From assembly GCA_020635855.1 (NCBI GenBank), contig JACJYZ010000003.1, forward strand, positions 310,001 to 374,000: a DNA stretch of 64,000 bases, read 5' to 3'. The notes below the pieces were generated by a model that made no database searches, was not told the DNA's origin, and saw nothing but the letters and a program-made list of their open reading frames with translations. The position numbers and the translations under genes were made by a program. Shown here one piece after another: positions 1 through 7,856 of this stretch (its first letter is position 1; each line of letters begins with the position of its first letter). The DNA comes from Flavobacteriales bacterium. Lineage in GTDB: Bacteria; Bacteroidota; Bacteroidia; JACJYZ01.

Positions 1-36
1 ATCTCCGATATTTCACTCAACTTACTCGGAAGCTAA
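1..36 (+). CDS. 3' end of a CDS cut by the window edge
   Basis: Only eleven codons and a TAA stop at 34-36 are visible; the peptide ends ISDISLNLLGS. The next gene starts at the following base (ATG at 37), so the two are probably translated together. In Afp/PVC-type clusters a DUF4255 (Afp16/Pvc16-like terminator) gene often stands at this position, but the tail is too short to confirm that. The identity is inference from context only. Confidence 0.5.
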   Translation: MSDISLNLLGS

Positions 37-1545
37 ATGGGCGTCTACAGGACATTGTTCAGGGCCGACCTGCAACACAGCTACTATACCGACGGCTATG
101 CCCGCGGGCTCCAGCTGGTGCCGCACAGTGATACACAACTGACTTTCCGCAACGGAAGGATGCTCTGGAAAAAGTGGCCCACCGGTTTCAAACTCACGTA
201 TGAAAGTCCGGCCGATACACAAGATCCCGTGATCAACATGGGACGCGACCAGCTGTTTGTGTTCGGCCTGTTCAACGAAGACCCGCATTTCCTCAGCGTC
301 ACCGACCTGAACGTGCGACAGGAAACGCCGGTGAACCCCGCCACCAATCAGGCGGAAGGAAAAACCGCTACCGCATCTTCCGAGCAGAACGGAACCGATA
401 CCGCCGATAAAGCCGTGGATGGCAACGCCAATTCGTTCTGGAGAAGCGGCGACGCAGACGATCAATGGTGGCAGGTAGACCTGGGTGCCGTGTACCGCTG
501 CGTTGAGATCCAGCTTAAATGGAAGAAAAAGGCAAAGGAGTTTCAGCTGATGGTTTCGGAAGACGGTCGTCGCTGGGCGTCGCTGTTGCACGAAACCGAC
601 AACAATTCCAACAATCATAATGTGACCGGCCTTGCGGCACCCGCCCGCTACGTGCGCGTGCAATGCGATGAATCCGATGACAACAGCGGATTCGGTTTTA
701 AAGAAGTGGAAGTGTATGCCGATACACAGATCGACATCGTTCCCTGGACGTCGGGCAAAATCATCTATTACAGAAATACACCGGCCTCGGCTTCCCATGA
801 TACGGATGCTCCCGAGCAGGTCGTGCATGACCTGCTCGACCGGATCGTACCCGAATCGTTCGTGTTCGCTTACACGGTTGACAGCTTCGTGGATACCGTG
901 GTTCAGGTGACCGATCCCGTTGGCAACACATTCATGCTCACCGGCCCGGATGACAACACGGCCACCATCAAGCCCGGCAACGACGGCGTATACCGCCACC
1001 CCGTATTCCTGAAGAACAAACCCGAAGGTTTGTACCAGTTCACCGTGAAAACCACCGATGAGGTGACCACCCTGGGCAGTCAGAAAATCTATTTCAATAA
1101 CCAGTTCGCCGTGAAGCCCGTGTTGGGTATTGTGGAGTTCCTGTACCAGTCGGCACAGGACGAGATGTACGGCGATCCGGAATACTACGGCCTTGTCTTC
1201 AACCGCAAGGAAACCTTCTGGAAATACCATGTGATCAACAAATCCGGACAGCTCGACTTCACCGATGCCGAACTGGAAATACAGGATGAAAGCGGTGACT
1301 CGGGAGATCCTTACCTGGTTTACGAATTCATCAAAGGCAAGCTGTTGGAAAGCAACCCCGACCTGAACGGACTCGACAGCATCACCTTCAATTCCCGACG
1401 ACCCATTCCCATTTTCCAGAGCCCCAAGCTGAGCCTGGAACTCAAAAATACCGCTGCCACCGATCCGGTGATTATTTCCAATCTACCCAATGCCGCCGTG
1501 CCGGGACAGCATGAACAAGAATCGAACATTTACATCTATGTATAA
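37..1545 (+). CDS. eCIS-associated protein with F5/8 type C (discoidin) domain
   Basis: This 502-aa protein lies directly upstream of the sheath genes and begins on the base after the previous stop. Residues about 105-228 look like an F5/8 type C (discoidin) jelly-roll: an ATASSE opening, AVDGNANSFWRS, a QWWQVDLG strand, and a closing RYVRVQC / FKEVEVYAD pair. The rest is probably beta-rich and is not recognised. There is no signal peptide, so it probably acts in the cytoplasm during particle assembly or as part of the particle. Discoidin domains commonly bind glycans or lipids, so a surface-binding role is possible but not shown. It sits where Afp-type clusters hold terminator/cap genes, so a cap-associated role is an alternative. 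Confidence 0.75.
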   Translation: MGVYRTLFRADLQHSYYTDGYARGLQLVPHSDTQLTFRNGRMLWKKWPTGFKLTYESPADTQDPVINMGRDQLFVFGLFNEDPHFLSVTDLNVRQETPVNPATNQAEGKTATASSEQNGTDTADKAVDGNANSFWRSGDADDQWWQVDLGAVYRCVEIQLKWKKKAKEFQLMVSEDGRRWASLLHETDNNSNNHNVTGLAAPARYVRVQCDESDDNSGFGFKEVEVYADTQIDIVPWTSGKIIYYRNTPASASHDTDAPEQVVHDLLDRIVPESFVFAYTVDSFVDTVVQVTDPVGNTFMLTGPDDNTATIKPGNDGVYRHPVFLKNKPEGLYQFTVKTTDEVTTLGSQKIYFNNQFAVKPVLGIVEFLYQSAQDEMYGDPEYYGLVFNRKETFWKYHVINKSGQLDFTDAELEIQDESGDSGDPYLVYEFIKGKLLESNPDLNGLDSITFNSRRPIPIFQSPKLSLELKNTAATDPVIISNLPNAAVPGQHEQESNIYIYV

Positions 1546-1562
1546 AACCAAATACCAGCACC

Positions 1563-3029
1563 ATGCCTGAATACAAAACGCCCGGCGTATATGTGGAAGA
1601 GATCTCCACCCTTCCGGCCTCGATAGCCCCCGTGGCGACCGCCATTCCCGTGTTTATCGGCTATACCGCCCAAGCCCTGCGTAACGGGGAAGACATCACA
1701 GATGTACCCACGCGTGTGACCTCTTTGCTCGAATTCGAACAATGGTTCGGCGGACCTAAGAATGAGACTTTCGTCTTGAGGGTAAAGGATACCACCGTGG
1801 AAGATGTTGATAATCCGGGTACCTTTTTGTTCTCCTCTCGCGAGTACGAAGTGACCCTGCCCGCGGAAAGCAGCTATAAGTTGTACTACCACATGCAGAT
1901 GTATTTCAACAACGGGGGCGGCCCGTGCTACATCGTTTCCGTAGGTAGCACAAGCGCAGGCTCTCCAGGTAAAGCTGCATTGAAAGACGGACTTGAGAAA
2001 GCCGAAATGGAAGATGAGATCACTCTTATCACCATTCCTGAGGCAGTGACCCTGGTTGACGCCGATATCAAGGAATTGTACGATGCGGCGCTGGCACAGT
2101 GCAACAAACTGCAGGACCGCTTCACCATCATGGATGTGATCGCAGACAACGCCAATACCGTGAAGGAAGACGGCGATGATTTCCGCGACAACAACGTGGG
2201 CAGCACCTACCTGAAGTACGGTGCGGCTTATTACCCGCTGCTCGAAACCACACTCAATTTTGCGTACGATGCTTCGGCACTCAAAGTGAACCGCACGGTG
2301 AATGGCGGCTACAACGCTGCACAGGATTTTGCCGGTTCCGTCATCACCCTGGATGCATCCGCTGCCAACCAGGATTCTTTGGAAGACATCCGGGAAACAG
2401 CCACCGAAGCCTACGGCAAACTGGTGACCGAGATCCGCAAAATCAAAGTTGAAGTCTATCCCTGCAGTTCCATTGCAGGAACCTATGCCCGCGTAGACCG
2501 CGACCGCGGTGTGTGGAAAGCACCCGCAAACGTAAGTCTGCGCTCTGTGAAAGAACCCGCCGTGCTGGTTTCTTCCGATGAACAGGAAGACCTGAACGTG
2601 GATGCCACCAGCGGTAAATCCATCAATGCCATCCGCACCTTTGCAGGCAAGGGTGTGCTGGTGTGGGGCGCGCGCACATTGGCGGGTAACGACAACGAAT
2701 GGCGTTATGTGCCGGTACGTCGTCTCTACATCTTCGTGGAAGAATCTACCAAGAAAGCCACCGAGTTCGTGGTGTTCGAACCCAACGATGCCAATACCTG
2801 GCTGAAGGTGAAAACCATGATCGAGAACTTCCTCGTGAAGCTCTGGCGCGATGGTGCCCTTGCAGGTGCCAAACCCGAAGATGCATTCTTCGTGAAGGTG
2901 GGCCTGGGAGAAACCATGACCGCACTCGATATCCTGGAAGGACGCATGAACATCGAGATCGGTATGGCAGCTGTTCGTCCGGCAGAGTTCATCATCCTGA
3001 AATTCTCACATAAACTTCAAGAGTCCTGA
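1563..3029 (+). CDS. Contractile sheath protein 1 (Afp2-4/Pvc2-4-like)
   Basis: This 488-aa protein is a tail sheath subunit of an extracellular contractile injection system; sheath subunits polymerise around the tube and contract to drive it into a target. The N-terminus (TPGVYVEEISTLPASIAPV) is the typical sheath opening that makes the inter-subunit linker. The C-terminal half carries the conserved sheath core (KAPANVSLRSV, NAIRTFAGKGVLVWGART, then DNEWRYVPVRRLYIFVEES) and ends AEFIILKFSHKLQES. It is the first of three adjacent paralogues (next at 3070 and 4536), the copy number seen in Afp/PVC clusters. The start ATG lies 17 bases after the upstream stop. Confidence 0.96.
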   Translation: MPEYKTPGVYVEEISTLPASIAPVATAIPVFIGYTAQALRNGEDITDVPTRVTSLLEFEQWFGGPKNETFVLRVKDTTVEDVDNPGTFLFSSREYEVTLPAESSYKLYYHMQMYFNNGGGPCYIVSVGSTSAGSPGKAALKDGLEKAEMEDEITLITIPEAVTLVDADIKELYDAALAQCNKLQDRFTIMDVIADNANTVKEDGDDFRDNNVGSTYLKYGAAYYPLLETTLNFAYDASALKVNRTVNGGYNAAQDFAGSVITLDASAANQDSLEDIRETATEAYGKLVTEIRKIKVEVYPCSSIAGTYARVDRDRGVWKAPANVSLRSVKEPAVLVSSDEQEDLNVDATSGKSINAIRTFAGKGVLVWGARTLAGNDNEWRYVPVRRLYIFVEESTKKATEFVVFEPNDANTWLKVKTMIENFLVKLWRDGALAGAKPEDAFFVKVGLGETMTALDILEGRMNIEIGMAAVRPAEFIILKFSHKLQES

Positions 3030-3069
3030 GCGACCTGATCATTCATTCATCCATGCAAACTAAATCCAC

Positions 3070-4506
3070 ATGGCAACAGTAATCAAAACCCCTGGGGTAT
3101 ACATCCAGGAAATCTCAAAACTACCGGCATCGGTCGCTCCGGTGGCCACGGCCATACCCGCGTTCATCGGTTATACCGAGCGCAGGGTGAAGGATGGCAA
3201 AACGCTTGCCCCCAATGTTCCGGTCCGCATCACTTCTTTCCCCGAATACGAAGAGATCTTCGGCGGCGGCGAATCCGAAGCACTGGACGTGACCATCCAG
3301 GACAAACTATCAGGTCCCGGCGGCACCCTCATCAGCAGGGTGATCAACGTGAGCCAGTCGGCACCTTCCACCCACAACATGTACTATGCCCTGCAAATGT
3401 ACTTTGCCAACGGCGGCGGTCCGTGCTGGATCGTTTCCATCAACCCGGAACCATTTGCGTTCCCGGTGGCTGCATTCAGCAAGGATGATTTTGAAGACGG
3501 ACTGGCCGCCATCAAGAAAGTAGATGAGGCCACGCTTCTCCTGATGCCCGAAACATCGGAAGGACTTGATGCCGACGATCACTACGAAATGGCACAACAG
3601 ATGCTTTCCCAATGTGCCCTGCTGCAAGACCGCTTCACCATCATTGACGCACATGCCAATGATGCGGCCACGGTGGATGCATCCAACACACTTGGTACCG
3701 ACAACCTGAAATACGGTGCGGTGTACCACCCCTATCTCAATTCGTCCATCATCGTTGAATACGCCGATGCGGATGTAACCATCACTCACACCACGGAAGA
3801 TGGCAACACCAACCCTCCGGGTGCATTCGACGGCCTTGCGCTGGATGACCTGGACAGCGCAGGTGCCAACACCAACCTGGCAATATACAACGTGATCAAA
3901 TCCGAGATCAGCAAGCAGGCCAAGGTGCAGCTCTCTCCCGGAACATCCATCGCCGGTATCTATGCCCGCGTGGATCGTGAGCGGGGTGTATGGAAAGCAC
4001 CTGCAAATGTGAGCATACGCAATGTAGTTCAACCCAGCGTAGTGGTTTCCGCCGAAGAGCAGGAAAACCTGAACGTGAACGCCGTCAGCGGTAAGTCCAT
4101 CAATGCCATCCGCACATTCGCCGGAAAAGGCATCCTCGTCTGGGGATCACGTACGCTGGCAGGTAACGACAACGAGTGGCGCTATGTGCCCGTTCGCCGC
4201 CTCTTCATTTTCGTGGAAGAGTCTGTGAAAAAAGCCACCGAATTCTCGGTGTTCGAACCCAACGATGCAAACACATGGAAACGTGTGAAAGGCATGATCG
4301 AGAACTTCCTCGTGAAGCTGTGGCGCGAAGGCGCCCTGGCCGGTGCCAAGCCCGAACAGGCATTTTATGTGAATGTCGGACTGGGAGAAACCATGACACC
4401 GGTGGACATCCTGGAAGGACGCATGAACGTGGAGATCGGTATGGCTGCCGTTCGTCCGGCGGAGTTCATCATCCTGAAGTTCTCTCACAAATTACAGGAA
4501 TCATAA
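3070..4506 (+). CDS. Contractile sheath protein 2 (Afp2-4/Pvc2-4-like)
   Basis: This 478-aa sheath paralogue has the same N-terminal TPGVYIQEISKLPASVAPV linker and the same C-terminal core as its neighbours: GIYARVDRERGVWKAPANVS, SINAIRTFAGKGILVWGSRT, RYVPVRRLFIFVEESVKKAT and a final FIILKFSHKLQES. The middle, roughly residues 60-280, diverges strongly from paralogues 1 and 3. That part forms the outward-facing domains in known sheath structures. In Afp one sheath copy makes most of the trunk while others line the baseplate or the cap end; which role this copy has cannot be read from sequence alone. Spacing to the next gene is 29 bases. Confidence 0.96.
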   Translation: MATVIKTPGVYIQEISKLPASVAPVATAIPAFIGYTERRVKDGKTLAPNVPVRITSFPEYEEIFGGGESEALDVTIQDKLSGPGGTLISRVINVSQSAPSTHNMYYALQMYFANGGGPCWIVSINPEPFAFPVAAFSKDDFEDGLAAIKKVDEATLLLMPETSEGLDADDHYEMAQQMLSQCALLQDRFTIIDAHANDAATVDASNTLGTDNLKYGAVYHPYLNSSIIVEYADADVTITHTTEDGNTNPPGAFDGLALDDLDSAGANTNLAIYNVIKSEISKQAKVQLSPGTSIAGIYARVDRERGVWKAPANVSIRNVVQPSVVVSAEEQENLNVNAVSGKSINAIRTFAGKGILVWGSRTLAGNDNEWRYVPVRRLFIFVEESVKKATEFSVFEPNDANTWKRVKGMIENFLVKLWREGALAGAKPEQAFYVNVGLGETMTPVDILEGRMNVEIGMAAVRPAEFIILKFSHKLQES

Positions 4507-4535
4507 TAGCTACTCATCTATAAAAACAATCCATT

Positions 4536-5954
4536 ATGGCTTTCCCAAAAACCCCCGGCGTTTACATCGAAGAGGTGAGTACCCTGCCGCCTTCGGTTGC
4601 GGCGGTTGAAACAGCAATACCGGCTTTCATCGGTTGTACCGAGGTCGCCGACAAGAACGGTGTGGCCGGTGCGCTCGACCGCGTGCCGACCCGCATCACC
4701 AACATGCTCGAATATGTGCAATACTTCGGAGGCCCCTTCTCCGAGGATGCCGCGATCACTGTCACCATCGAAGATGACATGGACGGCGGTGCCGAAGTGG
4801 TGAACCGCACCATCACGGCCACCGTGGGTACGGCATCTGCATTTAAAATGTACTATGCACTGCAGCATTTCTTTGCCAACGGCGGCGGTCCGTGTTACAT
4901 CGTGAGCGTGGGCGACTATTCCGGCTCAACCGTGAATGTGGCCAAGTCGAAACTGATGAACGGCCTGACCGACATCGAGAAGATCGACGAACCCACCTTG
5001 TACGTGTTCCCGGATCATTCGACCGTGGCCAACTACAAGGATGTGTATGATGCAGCCCTGGCGCAATGCGAGAAACTGAAAGACCGCTTTGTGATCATGG
5101 ATTACAAAAGCGAGACCGGTGATCCCTTCGCAGACGGAACGGCTTTCCGCAATTCAGGCATCAGTTCCGATAACCTGAAGTATGGTGCGGTTTATTATCC
5201 TTACCTGAAAACAACCCTGTCTTATGGCTATGATGAAAGCCTGCTGACTGTTGCCCATAACGAAGTGAATCCTGCCAATACAGGTGCACTCGACGGAGAT
5301 ACCGTAGCAGCGATCAAAGCTTCCAACCCGGACGTTTACCGTGCCATCATCGCCAAGCTGGCAGCCTTGCAGGTGACCCTGCCGCCATCTCCGGCCATGG
5401 CGGGTATCTATGCACGTGTAGATAACGATCGCGGTGTGTGGAAAGCACCCGCCAACGTGGGAGTGTTCGCCGTGGTAGGTCCAACCATCAAGATCACCAA
5501 AGAACAGCAGGAGAGCCTGAACGTGGATGCCACCTCGGGAAAATCCGTCAACGCTTTGCGCGCATTCCCCGGCAAAGGAACCCTGGTATGGGGCGCCCGC
5601 ACACTGGCAGGTAACGACAACGAATGGCGCTATGTGCCCGTTCGTCGCCTTTTCATTTTCGTGGAAGAGTCGGTGAAGAAGGCAACGGAGTTTTCCGTGT
5701 TCGAACCGAACGATGCCAACACCTGGCTGCGCGTGAAAACCATGATCGAGAATTTCCTTTCCAAACTGTGGAGAGACGGTGCCCTCGCCGGTGCCAAACC
5801 CGATCAGGCGTACTTTGTGAAGGTAGGTCTTGGCGTGACCATGTCGGCGCAAGACATCCTGGAAGGACGCATGAACATCGAGATCGGCCTCGCCGCTGTG
5901 CGCCCGGCTGAATTCATCGTGCTGAAATTCTCGCACAAACTGCAACAATCATAA
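4536..5954 (+). CDS. Contractile sheath protein 3 (Afp2-4/Pvc2-4-like)
   Basis: This 472-aa protein is the third and shortest sheath paralogue. It shares the TPGVYIEEVSTLPPSVAAV start, a GIYARVDNDRGVWKAPANVG segment, the AFPGKGTLVWGARTLAGNDN block and the FIVLKFSHKLQQS end. At the DNA level the segment around 5605-5730 is nearly the same as the matching parts of the other two genes, while the central insert differs. It is followed 43 bases later by the tube genes, which is the sheath-then-tube order of eCIS operons. No truncation or missing core segment is seen. Confidence 0.96.
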   Translation: MAFPKTPGVYIEEVSTLPPSVAAVETAIPAFIGCTEVADKNGVAGALDRVPTRITNMLEYVQYFGGPFSEDAAITVTIEDDMDGGAEVVNRTITATVGTASAFKMYYALQHFFANGGGPCYIVSVGDYSGSTVNVAKSKLMNGLTDIEKIDEPTLYVFPDHSTVANYKDVYDAALAQCEKLKDRFVIMDYKSETGDPFADGTAFRNSGISSDNLKYGAVYYPYLKTTLSYGYDESLLTVAHNEVNPANTGALDGDTVAAIKASNPDVYRAIIAKLAALQVTLPPSPAMAGIYARVDNDRGVWKAPANVGVFAVVGPTIKITKEQQESLNVDATSGKSVNALRAFPGKGTLVWGARTLAGNDNEWRYVPVRRLFIFVEESVKKATEFSVFEPNDANTWLRVKTMIENFLSKLWRDGALAGAKPDQAYFVKVGLGVTMSAQDILEGRMNIEIGLAAVRPAEFIVLKFSHKLQQS

Positions 5955-5997
5955 GAACTAAAAACCCACTTTTTCAAATCCATTAAACAGCAATATT

Positions 5998-6432
5998 ATG
6001 GCAATCAATTATCCAGTTACCGCCTTCCATTTTCAGGTAGAATGGGGTGGCCAACGAATCGGCTTCACTGAAGTGTCAGGCCTGTCGATCGAACTGCAAT
6101 CCATCGACTACCGCGAAGGTTCATCACTGGAATATCAGGTGACCAAAATGCCGGGCATCCCGAAGTATTCCGCCATCACCCTCAAGCGTGGTATTTTCCA
6201 GGGCGACAATGAATTCTTCCAATGGCTCAACACCGTTAAGCTGAACAGCATCGAAAGACGCGATCTCACCATCAGCCTGCTGAATGAAGAGCACGCCCCC
6301 ATCGTAACCTGGAAAGTGAAAGATGCATGGCCTTCAAAGGTGGAAGGACCCAGCCTGAACTCAACCGGCAACGAAGTGGCCGTTGAATCCATCGAGCTCC
6401 AGCACGAAGGTCTGACAATCGAATTTGCGTAA
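5998..6432 (+). CDS. Inner tube protein 1 (Afp1/5-like, gp19/Hcp-type fold)
   Basis: This 144-aa protein belongs to the phage tail tube (T4 gp19-like) family that stacks as hexameric rings inside the sheath and carries cargo. Family marks include the opening FHFQVEWGGQRIGFTEVSGL, the LEYQVTKMPGIPKYSAITLK strand region, GDNEFFQWLN, and the closing VESIELQHEGLTIEF. The length matches Afp1/Afp5 and Pvc1/Pvc5 (about 140-150 aa). It is followed 37 bases later by a divergent second tube protein. No signal peptide is present, as expected for particles assembled in the cytoplasm. Confidence 0.95.
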   Translation: MAINYPVTAFHFQVEWGGQRIGFTEVSGLSIELQSIDYREGSSLEYQVTKMPGIPKYSAITLKRGIFQGDNEFFQWLNTVKLNSIERRDLTISLLNEEHAPIVTWKVKDAWPSKVEGPSLNSTGNEVAVESIELQHEGLTIEFA

Positions 6433-6469
6433 TCCACCGGTTGAAGAATGATGAAGGAAAGGAGGCGGC

Positions 6470-6949
6470 ATGCCACTGTTTGATCCACCCGTAGGTTTTC
6501 ACTTTCTGGTACGCTTTGAAGGGTTGCTTCTCAACCCCAAGTACATCGGAATTCCCGATCTCGGCTTCAAAGAGGTCAGCGGGATCAATGCCGATATTTC
6601 TACGGAAGAGTATCATGAAGGTGGCGAAAACCGTTTCAAACATCGGTTGCCGCAACCGGCGACTTACCAGAACCTGGTCATGAAACGTGGACTCCTCATC
6701 GGGTCCCAGTTGATGCAATGGTTCAAGGAAAGCACCGAGAACTTCTCATTCGAACCTTCGGATATCACCGTTGTATTGCTGAACGGCGACCACATTCCGT
6801 TGCAGGCCTGGAACTTCATCCAGGCTTACCCCGTGAAGTGGCAGATCGCCGAGTTGAATGCAACCGACGCGCAGATACTCATTGAGACCGTAGAGTTTTC
6901 TTACCAGTATTTCCGGCGCATTGATCCCACCGATCTGCTGCCGTTCTAA
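6470..6949 (+). CDS. Inner tube protein 2 (baseplate-proximal tube initiator-like)
   Basis: This 159-aa protein is a second member of the tube family, with FHFLVRFEG, LGFKEVSGINADISTEEY, NLVMKRGLLIGSQLMQWF and a final VETVEFSYQYFRRI strand. It differs from tube protein 1 by a shorter central loop and a longer C-terminus. In Afp/PVC the second tube gene encodes the layer that joins tube to spike, and that role fits its place just before the baseplate genes; the role is inference. A small DUF5908-like gene follows 11 bases later. Confidence 0.93.
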   Translation: MPLFDPPVGFHFLVRFEGLLLNPKYIGIPDLGFKEVSGINADISTEEYHEGGENRFKHRLPQPATYQNLVMKRGLLIGSQLMQWFKESTENFSFEPSDITVVLLNGDHIPLQAWNFIQAYPVKWQIAELNATDAQILIETVEFSYQYFRRIDPTDLLPF

Positions 6950-6960
6950 TCGCACCGAAC

Positions 6961-7131
6961 ATGCCCATTGAAATCCGCGAACTCGTGATCAAAGCGGTGG
7001 TTGACAACGCCAGCCAGCGCAAGAAAGAAGGCGATGCCGCACCCTCGGGCAATGACCGGCGCGACAGGAAACTGGAAGACATCGTGAATGAAGTGCTCGA
7101 AGTGTTGAAAGAAAACAAGAACGAGAGGTAA
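6961..7131 (+). CDS. DUF5908-like small eCIS protein
   Basis: This 56-aa ORF starts MPIEIRELVIKAVVDN and ends in a charged helix (LEDIVNEVLEVLKENKNER). The small acidic/basic protein between tube and LysM genes corresponds in place and size to the Afp6/Pvc6 position, and its opening resembles the DUF5908 family. Its TAA stop (7129-7131) overlaps the ATG of the next gene by one base, which implies translational coupling and supports it being a real gene. The function in the family is not established. Confidence 0.8.
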   Translation: MPIEIRELVIKAVVDNASQRKKEGDAAPSGNDRRDRKLEDIVNEVLEVLKENKNER

Positions 7132-7856
7132 TGGCCCTGACCGACATATTCAGCGAACTGGATGGCCTCGCCAAAATGACCATCGACGCGTACCCCGATG
7201 AGGAGTACAACGATGGCGATGAGGTGGCCACCTTCCAGGTGATGTACAACCCCAATACGTACAGCCAGGAGTTCCGGAACAATTACGAACGCCCCACCAC
7301 GCAGGGCAACACCGGCACGCTGGTGTTCACCCATACCGAGCCCGAAAGCGTAACGTTCGAGTTCCTGTTCGATGCCACCGGCGCGTCCGTTTCAGGTACG
7401 TCCAACATCGCCGATCAGGTGCTGAAGGACAAGCAGACCGACAACGCCATCCGCGATTTTATCGGCGTGACATATACACGCTCCGGCGATACCCACCAGC
7501 CCAACTTCCTGAAGTTGCGTTGGGGTGCGTTTGAATTCCGCGGACTGCTGGAAACGGCAACGGTCACCCACAAACTGTTCAACCTCGACGGAAACCCGAT
7601 CCGGTCCACCGTCAACTGCACGTTCCGCAAACACACATCCCTGCAGGAACAGGCAGCGCAGGACAGGAAGTCCTCTCCCGACCTTACCCACTACCGGCTG
7701 GTGAATGCAGGCGATACACTGCCGCGCATCGCCAAAAAGATCTACGGCGACCCCGCTTTATACCTGGAGATTGCAAGGGTGAACAAACTGGTCAACTTTC
7801 GCAACCTCAAAGTGGGTCAACGGCTGATCCTGCCACCCATAGACAAAACCTCCTGA
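7131..7856 (+). CDS. LysM-containing baseplate/tube-spike adaptor (Afp7/Pvc7-like)
   Basis: This 241-aa protein has an N-terminal region with FQVMYNPNTYSQEF, typical of CIS baseplate hub proteins of the gp53/Afp7 group, and a C-terminal LysM domain at about residues 187-237 (YRLVNAGDTLPRIAKKIYGD, then NFRNLKVGQRLILPP). In contractile systems the LysM in this protein usually clamps the tube to the spike rather than binding cell wall; that is family knowledge. The start overlaps the previous stop and the TGA stop (7854-7856) overlaps the ATG of the spike gene, so three small genes are tightly coupled. Confidence 0.92.
   Translation: MALTDIFSELDGLAKMTIDAYPDEEYNDGDEVATFQVMYNPNTYSQEFRNNYERPTTQGNTGTLVFTHTEPESVTFEFLFDATGASVSGTSNIADQVLKDKQTDNAIRDFIGVTYTRSGDTHQPNFLKLRWGAFEFRGLLETATVTHKLFNLDGNPIRSTVNCTFRKHTSLQEQAAQDRKSSPDLTHYRLVNAGDTLPRIAKKIYGDPALYLEIARVNKLVNFRNLKVGQRLILPPIDKTS

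Noticed and set aside
22..1230. Long - strand ORF opposite the discoidin protein
   Set aside because: It has no recognised domain, and the + strand gene has clear family motifs; this is a codon-bias shadow. The same applies to other long antisense ORFs over the sheath and baseplate genes.
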